DNA of 30,776 bases from CAVPDE01 sp964580575 (GCA_964580575.1 CAZOLJ010000058.1:1-30776), one strand, 5' to 3'; counted from the first letter of the stretch, positions 15,155 through 24,117 are shown. The notes: generated by a model from the sequence alone, not told the origin. Translations and numbers: made by a program.

Positions 15155-18144
15155 ATCAATCCTCCGAAGCGCGAATTCCAGGCTTTCTTCAAATCGGAAA
15201 CGTCCTCGTCAATGATCAGTTCCCCTTTGCCCCGCTGCACCTTGAATCGTTGGGTTTCCGTCACCCCCCCAATGCATGCAACGGGCATGGACGCAAAGAG
15301 CTTTTCAAACGCTTCTCTTTTTGCCGGGTTCACAGTGACGACAAAACGTCCTGCAGACTCGGAGTAGAGGATCTGTGCCGAGGAAAGCCCGGGCCGAGAA
15401 GGGGATTTCCCAATGTGAAGCTCCATTCCCAGTTCACCCGCCATGGCCACCATGGCCAGGTGAACAGCCAGCCCCCCTTTTGACACGGCGTGGGCCGAGG
15501 AGACGAGCCCCTGTCGGATGGCCTGGTGCAGAGCAAGGTACAGGGGCCACCCACGGCTCACATCGACTTTGGGAACATGAAGGCCGATTTTGTCCATCAA
15601 CTGATAGTACTCGCTCCCCCCGAGTTCATTCCTCGTTTCTCCAAGCACGTAAACCAGATCGCCCAGGAACTTGGCATCCATGGTGACGCAAGTCTTTACG
15701 TCCTGCACCACGCTCGAGACGGTGAAGAGCAGGGTCGGTTTGCCAGAGACCTTTCGTCTCTCCCCATAGGGGCCCTCCAGATTCCCGTCAATGTACATGC
15801 TGTCTTTGCCTGAGAGCAGAGGGATCTTGAAGGCGAGGCAGGTGTCCCTGAGCGCCCAGCAGGATCGCACGAGTTGGGCCGCCTTGTACTTGCCGTCCGG
15901 GTTTGTCACGGGATCATACTGAACCGTGGGCCAGCAGAAATTGTCTACACCCCCGAGATGGTCCGGATCCCCTCCGACGGCAAGCGCTTTTCTCACCGCT
16001 TCGTCGATCGTCACGGCCGTCATCGCGTAAGTATCGATCTCGGAATACAAAGGGCTCAGGGCCTGGCTGACGACAATCCCTGTCTCTGATCCAAGAATGG
16101 GCCTCATGACCGCCGCGTCGCTCGGAATGTCTCTTTTCTTCCCCACGAGAGGTTTGATGACGCTGCCTCCCTGCACCTCGTGGTCATATTGGCGCGCAAT
16201 CCAGTTCCTGGAGCACAGGTTCGGACGGGCCAGCATGGTCTTGAGAAGTTCGCCGTGCTTAGCGGGTGCGCTCAGCACGGGTTCTGTGAAGCCTCTCATT
16301 TCAGGCGGCAGCCATTCGGCCTCAAACTCCCACTGGGGAAAATCGGACTGGAGAAAGTCCATACGGATGTAGGCGCAGGTCTTGCCCCTGTAATCCAGCC
16401 TGAGAGCGCCGGAGTCATTGTATTCACCGATAACCGTGCTCTCCACACCATGCTTTTCGGATAAAGCCATGAAGCGGGCAAGGTGCTCCGGTTTGACCGC
16501 AATGGTCATTCTCTCCTGGGATTCGGACACCCAGATCTCCCACTGATCCAAGCCCTCGTACTTGAGCGGCACCTTGTCTAAATCCACCCGGCACCCGTTG
16601 CTGAAACGGGAAGACTCGCCGATGGAAGAAGAAAGCCCTCCTCCGCCGTTGTCCGTGATGTAAGAAAGGAGACCTTCATCCCTTGCCTCCAGCAGGAAGT
16701 CGTGCATTTTTTTCTGAGTGTATGGGTCGCCGATCTGCACATGGCCCGCAGGCGTGTGCTCCGTGAATATTTCTGAGGAAGCCGTCACCCCGTGGATCCC
16801 GTCCTTGCCCACCCTGCCGCCCGACATGATGATGAGATCCCCTTTGGATGTCTTTTTCGTGTGGGAGGGTTCCTTGCCGAGCGAGGCCGGCATGATTCCA
16901 AGAGCGGTTACAAAGACCAGGCATTTCCCCATGTAGCTGTCATCGAAATAAAGCAGGCCGTAGGCCGTCGGAATCCCGCTCTTGTTGCCGCCGTCCTTCA
17001 CGCCTTCGATCACGCCGTCGAGCAGGCGCCTGGGGTGAAGGTAGGGCTTCAGGTCTTTGGCGTAGTCCCTGGGGCCCACGCAAAACCCATAGGTGCCCAG
17101 AATGAGTTTTGCGCCTTTTCCCGTGCCCATGGGGTCCCTGTAAATCCCGACGATGCCCGTAAGCGATCCACCGTAAGCCTCCATGTTGGAGGGGCTGTTG
17201 TGGGTCTCCCCGGTGATGACGTAGTTGTGGTCGGTATTGAATTTTGCCACCCCGGCGTTGTCCCAGAGAACGGAGACCACCCAGGGCTTCTCCTCCTTGA
17301 CCTTGAGGGTGGGCGCTTCGATGCAGGTCTTGAACAGGTTGTCCACGACCTGGACGCGACCGTCCGAGAGGTCCTTGTACCTGAAAAGGCCCCTGAAGGT
17401 GTTGTGGTTGCAGTGGTCGCTCCGGGATTGGGAAATGTATTCGAGTTCAACATCCGTGGGCAGGCTGAGACCCATCTTCCTTCGCTCGGCCAAAACGTCT
17501 TGCCTCAAGAAATAGTCCCGGATGGTGGGGATGTCCTTATCCTGAAGCGCGAGGTTCCGCACCTGGGAGATTTCTCGCAGCTCCCGGTCGCTGCCTATGG
17601 GAACTGTTGTGACCTGGGGTTCGTGATTGAGGATCACTTTGGGCAGGATAAAGCCGATGCCTTCTTCCGGATTCCATTCTTGGCGGCTGAAGACCCTCCA
17701 CTGCTGAATGATCTCGTTGGCGAGAATCTCCCGCGCAATGGTTCTTACCTGGGTTTCATGAAGGTTTGCTTTGATCGCGTAGAGCTTGGAAGTGTACACC
17801 GCCTCCTTTGCATTGAATCTGATCTTGAACAGGTCTTCAACGGCTTCCACGGCCGTGCTTCCAGCGGTGTCTCTCACTCCTGGGCGATAGCCGACCCAGA
17901 TGAGCCAGTCAAAATCCTGAGCCAGGGGCTTGAAGGAAGATTCCTCAATGATGGGGTTGGTGAAAATCCTGGTCCGGGCAGCTTCCATCTGGTCTGGAGT
18001 GAGGCCTGCGTCGAACATGAGGATGCGGATGACGCGGATTTCATCGACTTCCATGCCGAAATAGTCCTTCGCTTTTCTCTTGACCCCCGCGCCTTCCGCG
18101 TCAGTGAGGTTTCTTTTGAGCCGGATCTCCAGTCGGGAAATCAT
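15151..18144 (-). CDS. purL: Phosphoribosylformylglycinamidine synthase, PurS-PurL fusion
   Basis: 997 residues that catalyse ATP-dependent conversion of FGAR to FGAM with PurQ. The first ~90 residues (SRLEIRLKRNLTDAEG and the following MEVDEIRVIRIL) look like a PurS-type subunit fused at the N-terminus. The AIRS/PurM-like repeats follow, with GETHNSPSNMEAYGG, a glycine-rich DNGGGGLSSSIGESS and LLSGKDSM. Length is between small PurL (~740) and the large E. coli enzyme (~1295, which also contains PurQ); the glutaminase is instead the separate downstream purQ. AAGGAG lies just upstream of ATG 18144. Divergent from the ClpX-like operon across 190 nt. Confidence 0.93.
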   Translation of the reverse strand: MISRLEIRLKRNLTDAEGAGVKRKAKDYFGMEVDEIRVIRILMFDAGLTPDQMEAARTRIFTNPIIEESSFKPLAQDFDWLIWVGYRPGVRDTAGSTAVEAVEDLFKIRFNAKEAVYTSKLYAIKANLHETQVRTIAREILANEIIQQWRVFSRQEWNPEEGIGFILPKVILNHEPQVTTVPIGSDRELREISQVRNLALQDKDIPTIRDYFLRQDVLAERRKMGLSLPTDVELEYISQSRSDHCNHNTFRGLFRYKDLSDGRVQVVDNLFKTCIEAPTLKVKEEKPWVVSVLWDNAGVAKFNTDHNYVITGETHNSPSNMEAYGGSLTGIVGIYRDPMGTGKGAKLILGTYGFCVGPRDYAKDLKPYLHPRRLLDGVIEGVKDGGNKSGIPTAYGLLYFDDSYMGKCLVFVTALGIMPASLGKEPSHTKKTSKGDLIIMSGGRVGKDGIHGVTASSEIFTEHTPAGHVQIGDPYTQKKMHDFLLEARDEGLLSYITDNGGGGLSSSIGESSRFSNGCRVDLDKVPLKYEGLDQWEIWVSESQERMTIAVKPEHLARFMALSEKHGVESTVIGEYNDSGALRLDYRGKTCAYIRMDFLQSDFPQWEFEAEWLPPEMRGFTEPVLSAPAKHGELLKTMLARPNLCSRNWIARQYDHEVQGGSVIKPLVGKKRDIPSDAAVMRPILGSETGIVVSQALSPLYSEIDTYAMTAVTIDEAVRKALAVGGDPDHLGGVDNFCWPTVQYDPVTNPDGKYKAAQLVRSCWALRDTCLAFKIPLLSGKDSMYIDGNLEGPYGERRKVSGKPTLLFTVSSVVQDVKTCVTMDAKFLGDLVYVLGETRNELGGSEYYQLMDKIGLHVPKVDVSRGWPLYLALHQAIRQGLVSSAHAVSKGGLAVHLAMVAMAGELGMELHIGKSPSRPGLSSAQILYSESAGRFVVTVNPAKREAFEKLFASMPVACIGGVTETQRFKVQRGKGELIIDEDVSDLKKAWNSRFGGLI

Positions 18145-18160
18145 CCGTTACTCCTTGTTT

Positions 18161-18190
18161 TTTATAGACATTCTGATATGATGTTAACAA
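18161..18190 (-). promoter_or_regulatory. Possible promoter of purL-purQ
   Basis: On the minus strand TTGTTA (18190-18185) and TATAAA (18166-18161) are 18 nt apart, shortly before the purL ribosome site. The spacing is acceptable, but transcription would start very near the Shine-Dalgarno, so an upstream promoter (for example TTGACT near 18215) may be the real one. No purine riboswitch was recognised. Confidence 0.25.
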
Positions 18191-18243
18191 CTCTAAAACA
18201 ATCCCGACACTTGAGTCAACAGAATAAGCGGGAGCGCATCGGG

Positions 18244-18272
18244 TTGAAATGCGGGGCAGAAGTGTCTATATT
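18244..18272 (+). promoter_or_regulatory. Sigma70 promoter of the ClpX-like/heme operon
   Basis: TTGAAA (18244-18249) and TATATT (18267-18272) are separated by exactly 17 nt. Transcription from about 18279 would give a leader of about 55 nt before ATG 18334. Genes follow on the same strand at 18334, 20157, 21611, 22593 and 23665. Confidence 0.5.
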
Positions 18273-18333
18273 CTTAAGCATCAATAAGACAAGTTTTGAG
18301 AAACTTTTGCGCATTAAGGTGAGTGAGGAAGTC

Positions 18334-20148
18334 ATGATGGATGAAGATGAAATCAGATACGAAAGCGGGGAAAAGCTCCCCAATCAGAAAGAGCTCGAGA
18401 AAGAGCTGAGCGACTACCTGTCGAAAAAATACGGGAACAGGATCAAGATCATTTCTCCCTTTGTCTATCCGAAGGCGCAGGAAATCAGCACGGAAGAGGG
18501 CAGACCAGGAGAAAAGAAAGAGCCTGTCATCAACTTTGATATGCTCCCTGAGGAGCTTGAATCTCACTTGGACAGCTTTGTTGTGAAACAGAATCAGGCA
18601 AAGGCTGTGCTCGCGACCAAAGTCTGCACCCACTTCAACCGCGTCAAGCACTTCAAGAGGCAGACGAACAAGAAAAAGGGCGGCGGGGTCGGAATGATCA
18701 AGAACAACGTGCTCATGATCGGTCCGACCGGGGTTGGAAAAACCTATATCGTCAAGCTGATTGCGCAGAAATTGGGGGTGCCTTTTGTGAAAGGCGACGC
18801 CACCAAATTCAGTGAGACCGGGTATGTGGGCGGAGATGTGGAGGACCTGGTTCGTGACCTGGTCTACGAAGCCAACGAAGACATCAGTCTTGCTGAGAAC
18901 GGCATCATCTATATCGACGAGGTCGACAAAATCGCTTCAGCGAGGAATTTCATCGGCCACGATGTGTCGCGGACCGGCGTCCAGAGGGCCTTGCTCAAGC
19001 CGATGGAGGAGACAGAGGTGGATTTGAAAGTCCCTCACGATGCGGTCTCCCAAATCCAGGCGATCGAGCATTTCCGAAGGACCGGCAAGAAAGAGAAGAG
19101 GGTGGTTAACACCAAGAACATCCTTTTCATCATGAGCGGCGCCTTTGGAGAACTGGGCAACATCATCAAAAAGAGGCTTCAGAAACAGGGGATCGGATTC
19201 GAGGCGGATGTGCGACCCACGGAGATCCCCTGGGAGATTCTCAAGGAGGTCACTGCCCAGGACCTTGTGGAATTCGGTTTCGAATCGGAATTCGTGGGAC
19301 GCCTGCCGGTCGTTGTGGTTTTCGACGAATTGACCAAAGAAGATCTCGTCAAGATTCTCAAAAACCCCAATAACCCGATTATCCTCAGCAAGCGGTTGGA
19401 CTTCAAGGCCTACGGCATTGACATCAAGTTCGAAGAGGGAGCCCTGGTCAAGATAGCCGAAACAGCGGCAAAAGAGAGAACAGGCGCAAGAGGTCTTGTG
19501 AGCGCCATTGAAAAGGTCCTTATACCCTTTGAGAAGAACTTGCCCTCAACGCCGATCAAAAGGCTCCTTGTAACAGCGGAACTGGTGGACGATCCCGAGG
19601 CCGAACTGAAACGTCTGAGAGAAGGCGCGGATGACCCGATGAGACAAGCACGATTCGAGGTCGGGGCGTTGACGGAGTTGGAGAGCATCAAGTCCTTCAT
19701 TGAAAAGAGGGACAAGGACTTCGGCCGGACCCCGGGACTGGAAATCAATGATGTGAGGCGGGGGCTCATTGCCCAGATCTTTCTCAAGAAAATCTCTGAC
19801 GTGAACACGGCTTTCGAAGAATTTGTGGTCATGTACCAGGAGATCAAGGCGGAGGAAGCCGCTCTGGCTCATGACATGGAGCTGAATGTCACGTTTGACG
19901 ATGGAGCCACCGATGAACTGCTCCGCCGATCCATTGAGACAGGACAGGATGCGGGTTCCTTGAGCTACCAGCTGGCAAAGAAGCTCGAGTACGGACTCAA
20001 GCTGGTCAAGGACCGCTCCGGGGTTGATCATTTTGTGGTCACCAAGGATGCGGTGCTGGACATGGACAAATACATCAACGACTTGGTGAAGCGTTACTAT
20101 CGAAAAGAGTATGGCGTTCCCCAGTCTCCGGATGAGTTGAATCGGTGA
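18334..20148 (+). CDS. ClpX-like AAA+ unfoldase without zinc domain, extended C-terminus
   Basis: 604 residues from ATG 18334 (GAGGAA just upstream; ATG 18337 also possible). The AAA+ core shows Walker A GPTGVGKT (130-137), Walker B IIYIDEVDK (191-199), RTGVQRALLKPMEE (213-226; ClpX: G.GVQQALLK..E), GIGFEADV (286-293), GRLPVVVVFDELT near 328-340 and the sensor-2 region TGARGLVSAIE. The IGF tripeptide at 287-289 equals the ClpP-docking loop of ClpX. Differences from ClpX (~420 aa): the N-terminal C4 zinc domain is replaced by a ~70-residue charged segment, there is an insert around 228-262, and ~170 residues (about 430-604) are added after the AAA+ core. It is probably a specialised unfoldase, perhaps ClpP-linked. 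Eight nt separate it from ahbC. The open frame continues upstream to 16792, but that part lies antisense to purL and is not coding. Confidence 0.87.
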   Translation: MMDEDEIRYESGEKLPNQKELEKELSDYLSKKYGNRIKIISPFVYPKAQEISTEEGRPGEKKEPVINFDMLPEELESHLDSFVVKQNQAKAVLATKVCTHFNRVKHFKRQTNKKKGGGVGMIKNNVLMIGPTGVGKTYIVKLIAQKLGVPFVKGDATKFSETGYVGGDVEDLVRDLVYEANEDISLAENGIIYIDEVDKIASARNFIGHDVSRTGVQRALLKPMEETEVDLKVPHDAVSQIQAIEHFRRTGKKEKRVVNTKNILFIMSGAFGELGNIIKKRLQKQGIGFEADVRPTEIPWEILKEVTAQDLVEFGFESEFVGRLPVVVVFDELTKEDLVKILKNPNNPIILSKRLDFKAYGIDIKFEEGALVKIAETAAKERTGARGLVSAIEKVLIPFEKNLPSTPIKRLLVTAELVDDPEAELKRLREGADDPMRQARFEVGALTELESIKSFIEKRDKDFGRTPGLEINDVRRGLIAQIFLKKISDVNTAFEEFVVMYQEIKAEEAALAHDMELNVTFDDGATDELLRRSIETGQDAGSLSYQLAKKLEYGLKLVKDRSGVDHFVVTKDAVLDMDKYINDLVKRYYRKEYGVPQSPDELNR

Positions 20149-20156
20149 GATAGCGA

Positions 20157-21341
20157 ATGATCGGGATTTCAAAGCTCTATTGCGGGACCGTGGAACCTTC
20201 TGATGCGCTGCGATATGGAAGATCCTCAAAAGATCTGCCCTCCCATCTTCTTCAGTTCTCTTCAGACAAAAAACCGGTGGTGGTCTGGAATGTGACGCGG
20301 GCCTGCAATCTGAAGTGCGTGCACTGCTATGCCCACGCCACGGAAAAGGGGCATGAAAAGGAGTTGAGCACAAAAGAAGGCTTTGCGGTGCTGGATGATC
20401 TGGCTGCATTCGGCGCTCCGGTGGTGCTTTTCTCCGGAGGTGAACCTCTGGTCCGGAAAGACCTCATCGATTTGGCGAGCTATGCGGTCCAGCGGGGAAT
20501 GAGGGCGGTTATCTCCACCAACGGAACACTTATTACCAAGGCAATCGCCAAAGAACTCCGCAAGGTGGGGCTCTCCTACGTGGGGGTGAGTCTGGATGGT
20601 CTAAAGGAAGTCCATGACCGGTTTCGTGGGAAAAAGGGCGCTTTCAGCGACGCCATGCAAGGGATTTGCAACTGCCAGGAGCAGGGGCTCAAGGTGGGGC
20701 TTCGATTCACGCTCAACCGCATGAACGTGGAGGAAGTTCCAGGAATCTTCGATCTCCTTGAGGAGGCGAAAATTCCCAGGGTCTGCTTCTATCATCTCGT
20801 GTATGCGGGGCGGGGTTCGGATCTTGTGGAACACGATCTGAATCATGCAGAAACAAGAAAGGTCGTAGACCTCATCATGGACAGAACCAGGGATCTGCAC
20901 GATAGGGGGCTGGAGAAGGAGGTGCTCACCGTAGACAACCACGCCGACGGCCCCTATGTGTATCTACGCATGGTGCGGGAGAAGAGGGATCGGGCCGGAG
21001 AGGTTCTTGAACTCCTCGAGATGAATGAGGGGAACAGTTCAGGGAGGGGCATCGGCTGCATCAGCTGGGACGGATCTGTGCACGCGGATCAGTTTTGGAG
21101 ACACCTCAGTTTCGGAAACGTGCGGGAGAAACCCTTTAGCAAAATCTGGACCGATCTCACTCATCCGGTGATGGCGAAGCTCAAAGACAAGAAGAAGCAC
21201 GTGAAAGGCCGCTGCGCTGCCTGCAAGTGGCTGGACATCTGCGGAGGAAATTTCAGGGTGAGGGCCGAAGCCGTGTCCGATGATCTGTGGGCCCCGGACC
21301 CTGCCTGCTATCTGTCGGATGAGGAAATTGGGTTAAGTTAA
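20157..21341 (+). CDS. ahbC: AhbC, 12,18-didecarboxysiroheme deacetylase (radical SAM)
   Basis: Radical SAM enzyme of the alternative heme pathway. It removes two acetate side chains of 12,18-didecarboxysiroheme to give Fe-coproporphyrin III. Of 394 residues, the N-terminus MIGISKLYCGTVEPSDALRY is the AhbC/NirJ1 hallmark. The radical SAM cluster motif CNLKCVHC has Cys50, Cys54 and Cys57. SGGEP (about 95-99) binds SAM. The C-terminal region has cysteines in GRGIGCISW, GRCAACKWLDICGGNF and DPACYL, a SPASM/Twitch-like auxiliary cluster. The gene lies 8 nt after the ClpX-like gene and before hemB; an ahbC-hemB-ahbD order is also found in Desulfovibrio (from memory). Confidence 0.93.
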   Translation: MIGISKLYCGTVEPSDALRYGRSSKDLPSHLLQFSSDKKPVVVWNVTRACNLKCVHCYAHATEKGHEKELSTKEGFAVLDDLAAFGAPVVLFSGGEPLVRKDLIDLASYAVQRGMRAVISTNGTLITKAIAKELRKVGLSYVGVSLDGLKEVHDRFRGKKGAFSDAMQGICNCQEQGLKVGLRFTLNRMNVEEVPGIFDLLEEAKIPRVCFYHLVYAGRGSDLVEHDLNHAETRKVVDLIMDRTRDLHDRGLEKEVLTVDNHADGPYVYLRMVREKRDRAGEVLELLEMNEGNSSGRGIGCISWDGSVHADQFWRHLSFGNVREKPFSKIWTDLTHPVMAKLKDKKKHVKGRCAACKWLDICGGNFRVRAEAVSDDLWAPDPACYLSDEEIGLS

Positions 21342-21600
21342 GAAGTGCCTAAATGCACCAAAATGCCAAAAATGCCTAAAGTTTCAAAAACAGAATACAG
21401 AAGACAGTAGACAGAAGCAAGAAGGTGCACGGTGCAGGGTGCAAGGTACACGGTTCAGAACAAATCAACTGACCACGGACAACGGACAACCTGCAACAAG
21501 CAACCTGCCACCTGCAACATGCGACGGACAACGGACAATTGACGACTGACAGTTCACAACCTGCAACACGCAACCTGCCACGTGCGTTTCTTCAAAGATG
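21342..21600. repeat. Intergenic word-repeat array
   Basis: Several degenerate word families follow one another between ahbC and hemB. These are AAATGCC/AATGCCTAAAG words (21348-21380), ACAGAATACAGAAGACAG words (about 21389-21417), GGTGCACGGTGCAGGGTGCA (from 21424), GGACAACGGACAAC words (from about 21476) and CTGCAACAAGCAACCTGCCA type words (from about 21490 and again after 21556). Unit length and sequence drift, so this is not a CRISPR or a strict tandem repeat. No gene was found in the 269-nt gap. The ribosome site of hemB (GAGG) lies at its end. Confidence 0.75.
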
Positions 21601-21610
21601 AGGTTTCTCT

Positions 21611-22585
21611 ATGATGGTTCGGCCCCGCAGACTCAGACAAAGTGCAACTCTTCGGGAAATGGTTCGGGAAACGATCCTTTCACCGAAGGATTTCATCTAT
21701 CCTCTTTTCGTGAAGCCGGGTCATGGAAAAAAGGACCCGATCCCCTCCATGCCGGGACAGTGCCAGTTTTCCGTTGATACGATTGTCCAGGAAGCAAAGG
21801 AAGTGTGGGATCTCGGGATTCCCTCGGTGATCCTCTTCGGGATTCCTGACCGGAAGGACGCGGTGGGGAGCCGGTCTTATGCGGAAGACGGCGTCGTGCA
21901 GATGGCGGTGGCAGGGATTAAGGCGAAAGTCCCGGACATGGTCTTGATCACGGATGTTTGCCTTTGCGAGTACACGGACCACGGTCACTGCGGGGTCATC
22001 AAGAACGGCAAAGTGGATAATGACGCGACCCTTGAGCTCCTGGCCCGCCAGGCCCTCAGTCACGCCTACGCAGGGGCAGACTTTGTCGGGCCCTCGGACA
22101 TGATGGACGGCCGCGTGGCGGCCATTCGGACAGCCTTGGATGCGGCAGGCTTCCACGACACGGGTATTCTGTCCTACGCGGTGAAGTATGCCTCCGCCTT
22201 TTATGGCCCCTTTCGGGAGGCGGCCGAATCCGCGCCGCAATTCGGAGACCGGGCAAGCTACCAGATGGACCCTGCGAACGCTCTGGAAGCCATGAAGGAA
22301 GCCTGGCTCGATGTGGAAGAAGGAGCGGACATGATCATGGTGAAGCCTGCGCTCCCGTATCTTGATATCGTGAGGCGGGTGCGTGAGCAGTGCCTCCTCC
22401 CTTTGGCGGCCTACAATGTGAGCGGCGAGTTCGCCATGGTCAAGGCGGCCGCCGAAAAGGGCTGGATCGACGGAACCCGCGCCATGATGGAAGTGCTCAC
22501 CTCCATCCGAAGGGCAGGGGCGGATCTGATCCTCACCTATTTTGCAAAAGAAGCAGCAGTAGTCCTGACCAAAAACAGGATCTAA
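21611..22585 (+). CDS. hemB: Porphobilinogen synthase (delta-aminolevulinate dehydratase)
   Basis: Condenses two 5-aminolevulinate molecules to porphobilinogen, the first common tetrapyrrole step. 324 residues, normal length. Schiff-base lysines are Lys192 (SYAVKYAS) and Lys245 (MVKPALPYLD). The zinc-site cysteines are Cys117, Cys119 and Cys127 in DVCLCEYTDHGHCG, so it is the zinc-dependent type. RPRRLRQSATLREMVRE at the N-terminus is typical of the family. ATG 21611 is chosen, with GAGG 8 nt upstream; ATG 21614 is adjacent. It sits between two radical SAM heme genes, supplying precursor for siroheme and heme. Confidence 0.97.
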   Translation: MMVRPRRLRQSATLREMVRETILSPKDFIYPLFVKPGHGKKDPIPSMPGQCQFSVDTIVQEAKEVWDLGIPSVILFGIPDRKDAVGSRSYAEDGVVQMAVAGIKAKVPDMVLITDVCLCEYTDHGHCGVIKNGKVDNDATLELLARQALSHAYAGADFVGPSDMMDGRVAAIRTALDAAGFHDTGILSYAVKYASAFYGPFREAAESAPQFGDRASYQMDPANALEAMKEAWLDVEEGADMIMVKPALPYLDIVRRVREQCLLPLAAYNVSGEFAMVKAAAEKGWIDGTRAMMEVLTSIRRAGADLILTYFAKEAAVVLTKNRI

Positions 22586-22592
22586 TCGGTTC

Positions 22593-23678
22593 ATGAATAA
22601 AAGTCATCCACATGAGAATAGAGGGCCTCGCCTGGTGGCTTGGGAGGTGACCCGGAACTGCAACCTGAACTGCGTTCACTGCAGGGCCGCGGCAAGTCGT
22701 GGCCCCTACGCCGGCGAATTGAGCACCGAGAAGTGCCTGGAAATCCTGGATCAGATTGCCGGGGTCGGGCAACCGATCGTCATTCTCACCGGCGGCGAAC
22801 CTTTGCTGAGAGAAGACGTCTTCGAACTGGCCAAACATGGCACTGACCTGGGGCTTCGCATGGTCATGGCCGCCAATGGCACTCTCCTCACTCCTCAGAT
22901 TGCGAAGAAAATGAAGTCCTCCGGAATTCAGCGAGTGAGCATTTCTCTGGACGGACCGGACGCATCCACCCACGACCGGTTCCGGCAGGTACAGGGCGCT
23001 TTTGCCGGATCGATCCGGGGTATTGAAGAGCTCAAGAGGGAAGGGATCGAGTTCCAGATCAACACGACCATTACGCGCCACAATGTGGACCAGGCTCAAG
23101 CGATGCTCGACCTTGCCGTCAGACTCGGAGCGGCTGCGCATCACATTTTTCTCCTGGTTCCCACCGGACGGGCCAAGGACATGGTTGATCAGGAAATCAG
23201 TGCGGAGGAGTACGAGAAGATCCTTCACTGGTTCTATGACATGCGAAGCACTGTGCCCATTCACCTGAAGGCGACCTGTGCGCCCCATTTCTATCGAGTC
23301 CTGAGGCAGGAGGCCCACAAGAAAGGCGAGAAGGTCGACTACGCCACCTACGGACTCGATGCCATGACCAGGGGATGCCTGGGCGGCACCTCCTTCTGCT
23401 TCATCTCTCATCAGGGCACTGTGCAGCCTTGCGGGTATCTGGAACTCCAAAGCGGGGATCTGAAGAACTCAACGTTTAAGGAAGTTTGGGAAAAGTCGCC
23501 GGTGTTCACTAAACTGAGAGACTTTTCCAACTACAAAGGGAAGTGCGGGGTTTGTGAGTATTTGAAGTTCTGCGGAGGGTGCAGGGCAAGAGCCTTTGAA
23601 GCCACCGGCGATTTTATGGAAGAAGAACCTCTTTGCATGTATCAGCCCTCCAGAAAGGCTCTGCATGGATGCCATTGA
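22593..23678 (+). CDS. ahbD: AhbD, heme synthase of the siroheme-dependent pathway (radical SAM)
   Basis: Radical SAM enzyme that oxidatively decarboxylates two propionates of Fe-coproporphyrin III to the vinyl groups of heme b. Of 361 residues, RLVAWEVTRNCNLNCVHCRA contains the cluster cysteines Cys23, Cys27 and Cys30, and TGGEPLLR is the SAM-binding GGE motif. The C-terminal cysteine-rich part, RGCLGGTSFC and GKCGVCEYLKFCGGCRARA, with the late LCMYQP cysteine, would bind an auxiliary 4Fe-4S cluster. AhbD and the related PqqE/SPASM proteins share this layout; the operon context favours AhbD. It starts 7 nt after hemB and overlaps the next gene by 14 nt. Confidence 0.92.
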   Translation: MNKSHPHENRGPRLVAWEVTRNCNLNCVHCRAAASRGPYAGELSTEKCLEILDQIAGVGQPIVILTGGEPLLREDVFELAKHGTDLGLRMVMAANGTLLTPQIAKKMKSSGIQRVSISLDGPDASTHDRFRQVQGAFAGSIRGIEELKREGIEFQINTTITRHNVDQAQAMLDLAVRLGAAAHHIFLLVPTGRAKDMVDQEISAEEYEKILHWFYDMRSTVPIHLKATCAPHFYRVLRQEAHKKGEKVDYATYGLDAMTRGCLGGTSFCFISHQGTVQPCGYLELQSGDLKNSTFKEVWEKSPVFTKLRDFSNYKGKCGVCEYLKFCGGCRARAFEATGDFMEEEPLCMYQPSRKALHGCH

Positions 23679-24111
23679 CCGGAAGATCATCAACGCGATT
23701 CAGTCCAACTTCCCCATAAGCCCTCAGCCATACCACGAACTGGGAAAAGAACTTCACCTGCCAGCCGACGAAGTCCTGGAGCGAGTGAAAGCGCTCAAGG
23801 CCGCGGGCATCATCAGGCGGATCGGCGGCAACTTTCATTCTCACCGGCTCAACTACACGAGCACGCTCTGCGCGGCTCGGGTACCGGAAGAAAAAATCCA
23901 AGACTTTGTCGACAGAGTGAACAGTTACCCGGGTGTCACCCACAATTACCTGAGGAAACACGATTACAACGTGTGGTTCACCTTCATTGCGCCGAGCACG
24001 TCCACCATTGAGAGCGCCTTGAGGGAAATCGCGGAGAAAACCGGGGTGAAGGAAATTTACAGCTTGCCTGCAGTCAGGATGTTCAAGATCCGAGTGGATT
24101 TTGAGGTGTGA
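23665..24111 (+). CDS. ahbA/B: Siroheme decarboxylase subunit (AhbA/AhbB, Lrp/AsnC fold)
   Basis: 148 residues with an Lrp/AsnC-like fold that in this pathway serves as an enzyme. It decarboxylates siroheme at C12 and C18 to didecarboxysiroheme. Visible are the HTH-like N-terminus (MDAIDRKIINAIQSNFPI), the GIIRRIGGNFHSHRL segment and the motif PGVTHNYLRKHDYNVWFTF. Histidines in this motif and GGNFHS are likely to act at the propionate/acetate or iron side. The LPAVRMFKIRVDF end is characteristic. Start ATG 23665 lies inside the ahbD end, so translation is coupled. AhbA and AhbB are usually both required; only one is found in this window and I cannot say which. A partner elsewhere, or a homodimer, must be assumed. 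Confidence 0.88.
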   Translation: MDAIDRKIINAIQSNFPISPQPYHELGKELHLPADEVLERVKALKAAGIIRRIGGNFHSHRLNYTSTLCAARVPEEKIQDFVDRVNSYPGVTHNYLRKHDYNVWFTFIAPSTSTIESALREIAEKTGVKEIYSLPAVRMFKIRVDFEV

Positions 24112-24117
24112 GGGCGG

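Noticed and set aside
16792..18333. Long open frame extending the ClpX-like gene upstream by more than 500 codons
   Set aside because: It lies antisense to purL, shows no family resemblance and lacks a ribosome site. The Shine-Dalgarno and AAA+ protein start point to ATG 18334.
21342..21600. CRISPR array or tandem satellite
   Set aside because: Words vary in length and sequence, no constant repeat with unique spacers exists, and no cas genes are present.
22533..23450. Long minus-strand frame antisense to ahbD
   Set aside because: Shadow of the high-GC radical SAM gene, without any family motif.
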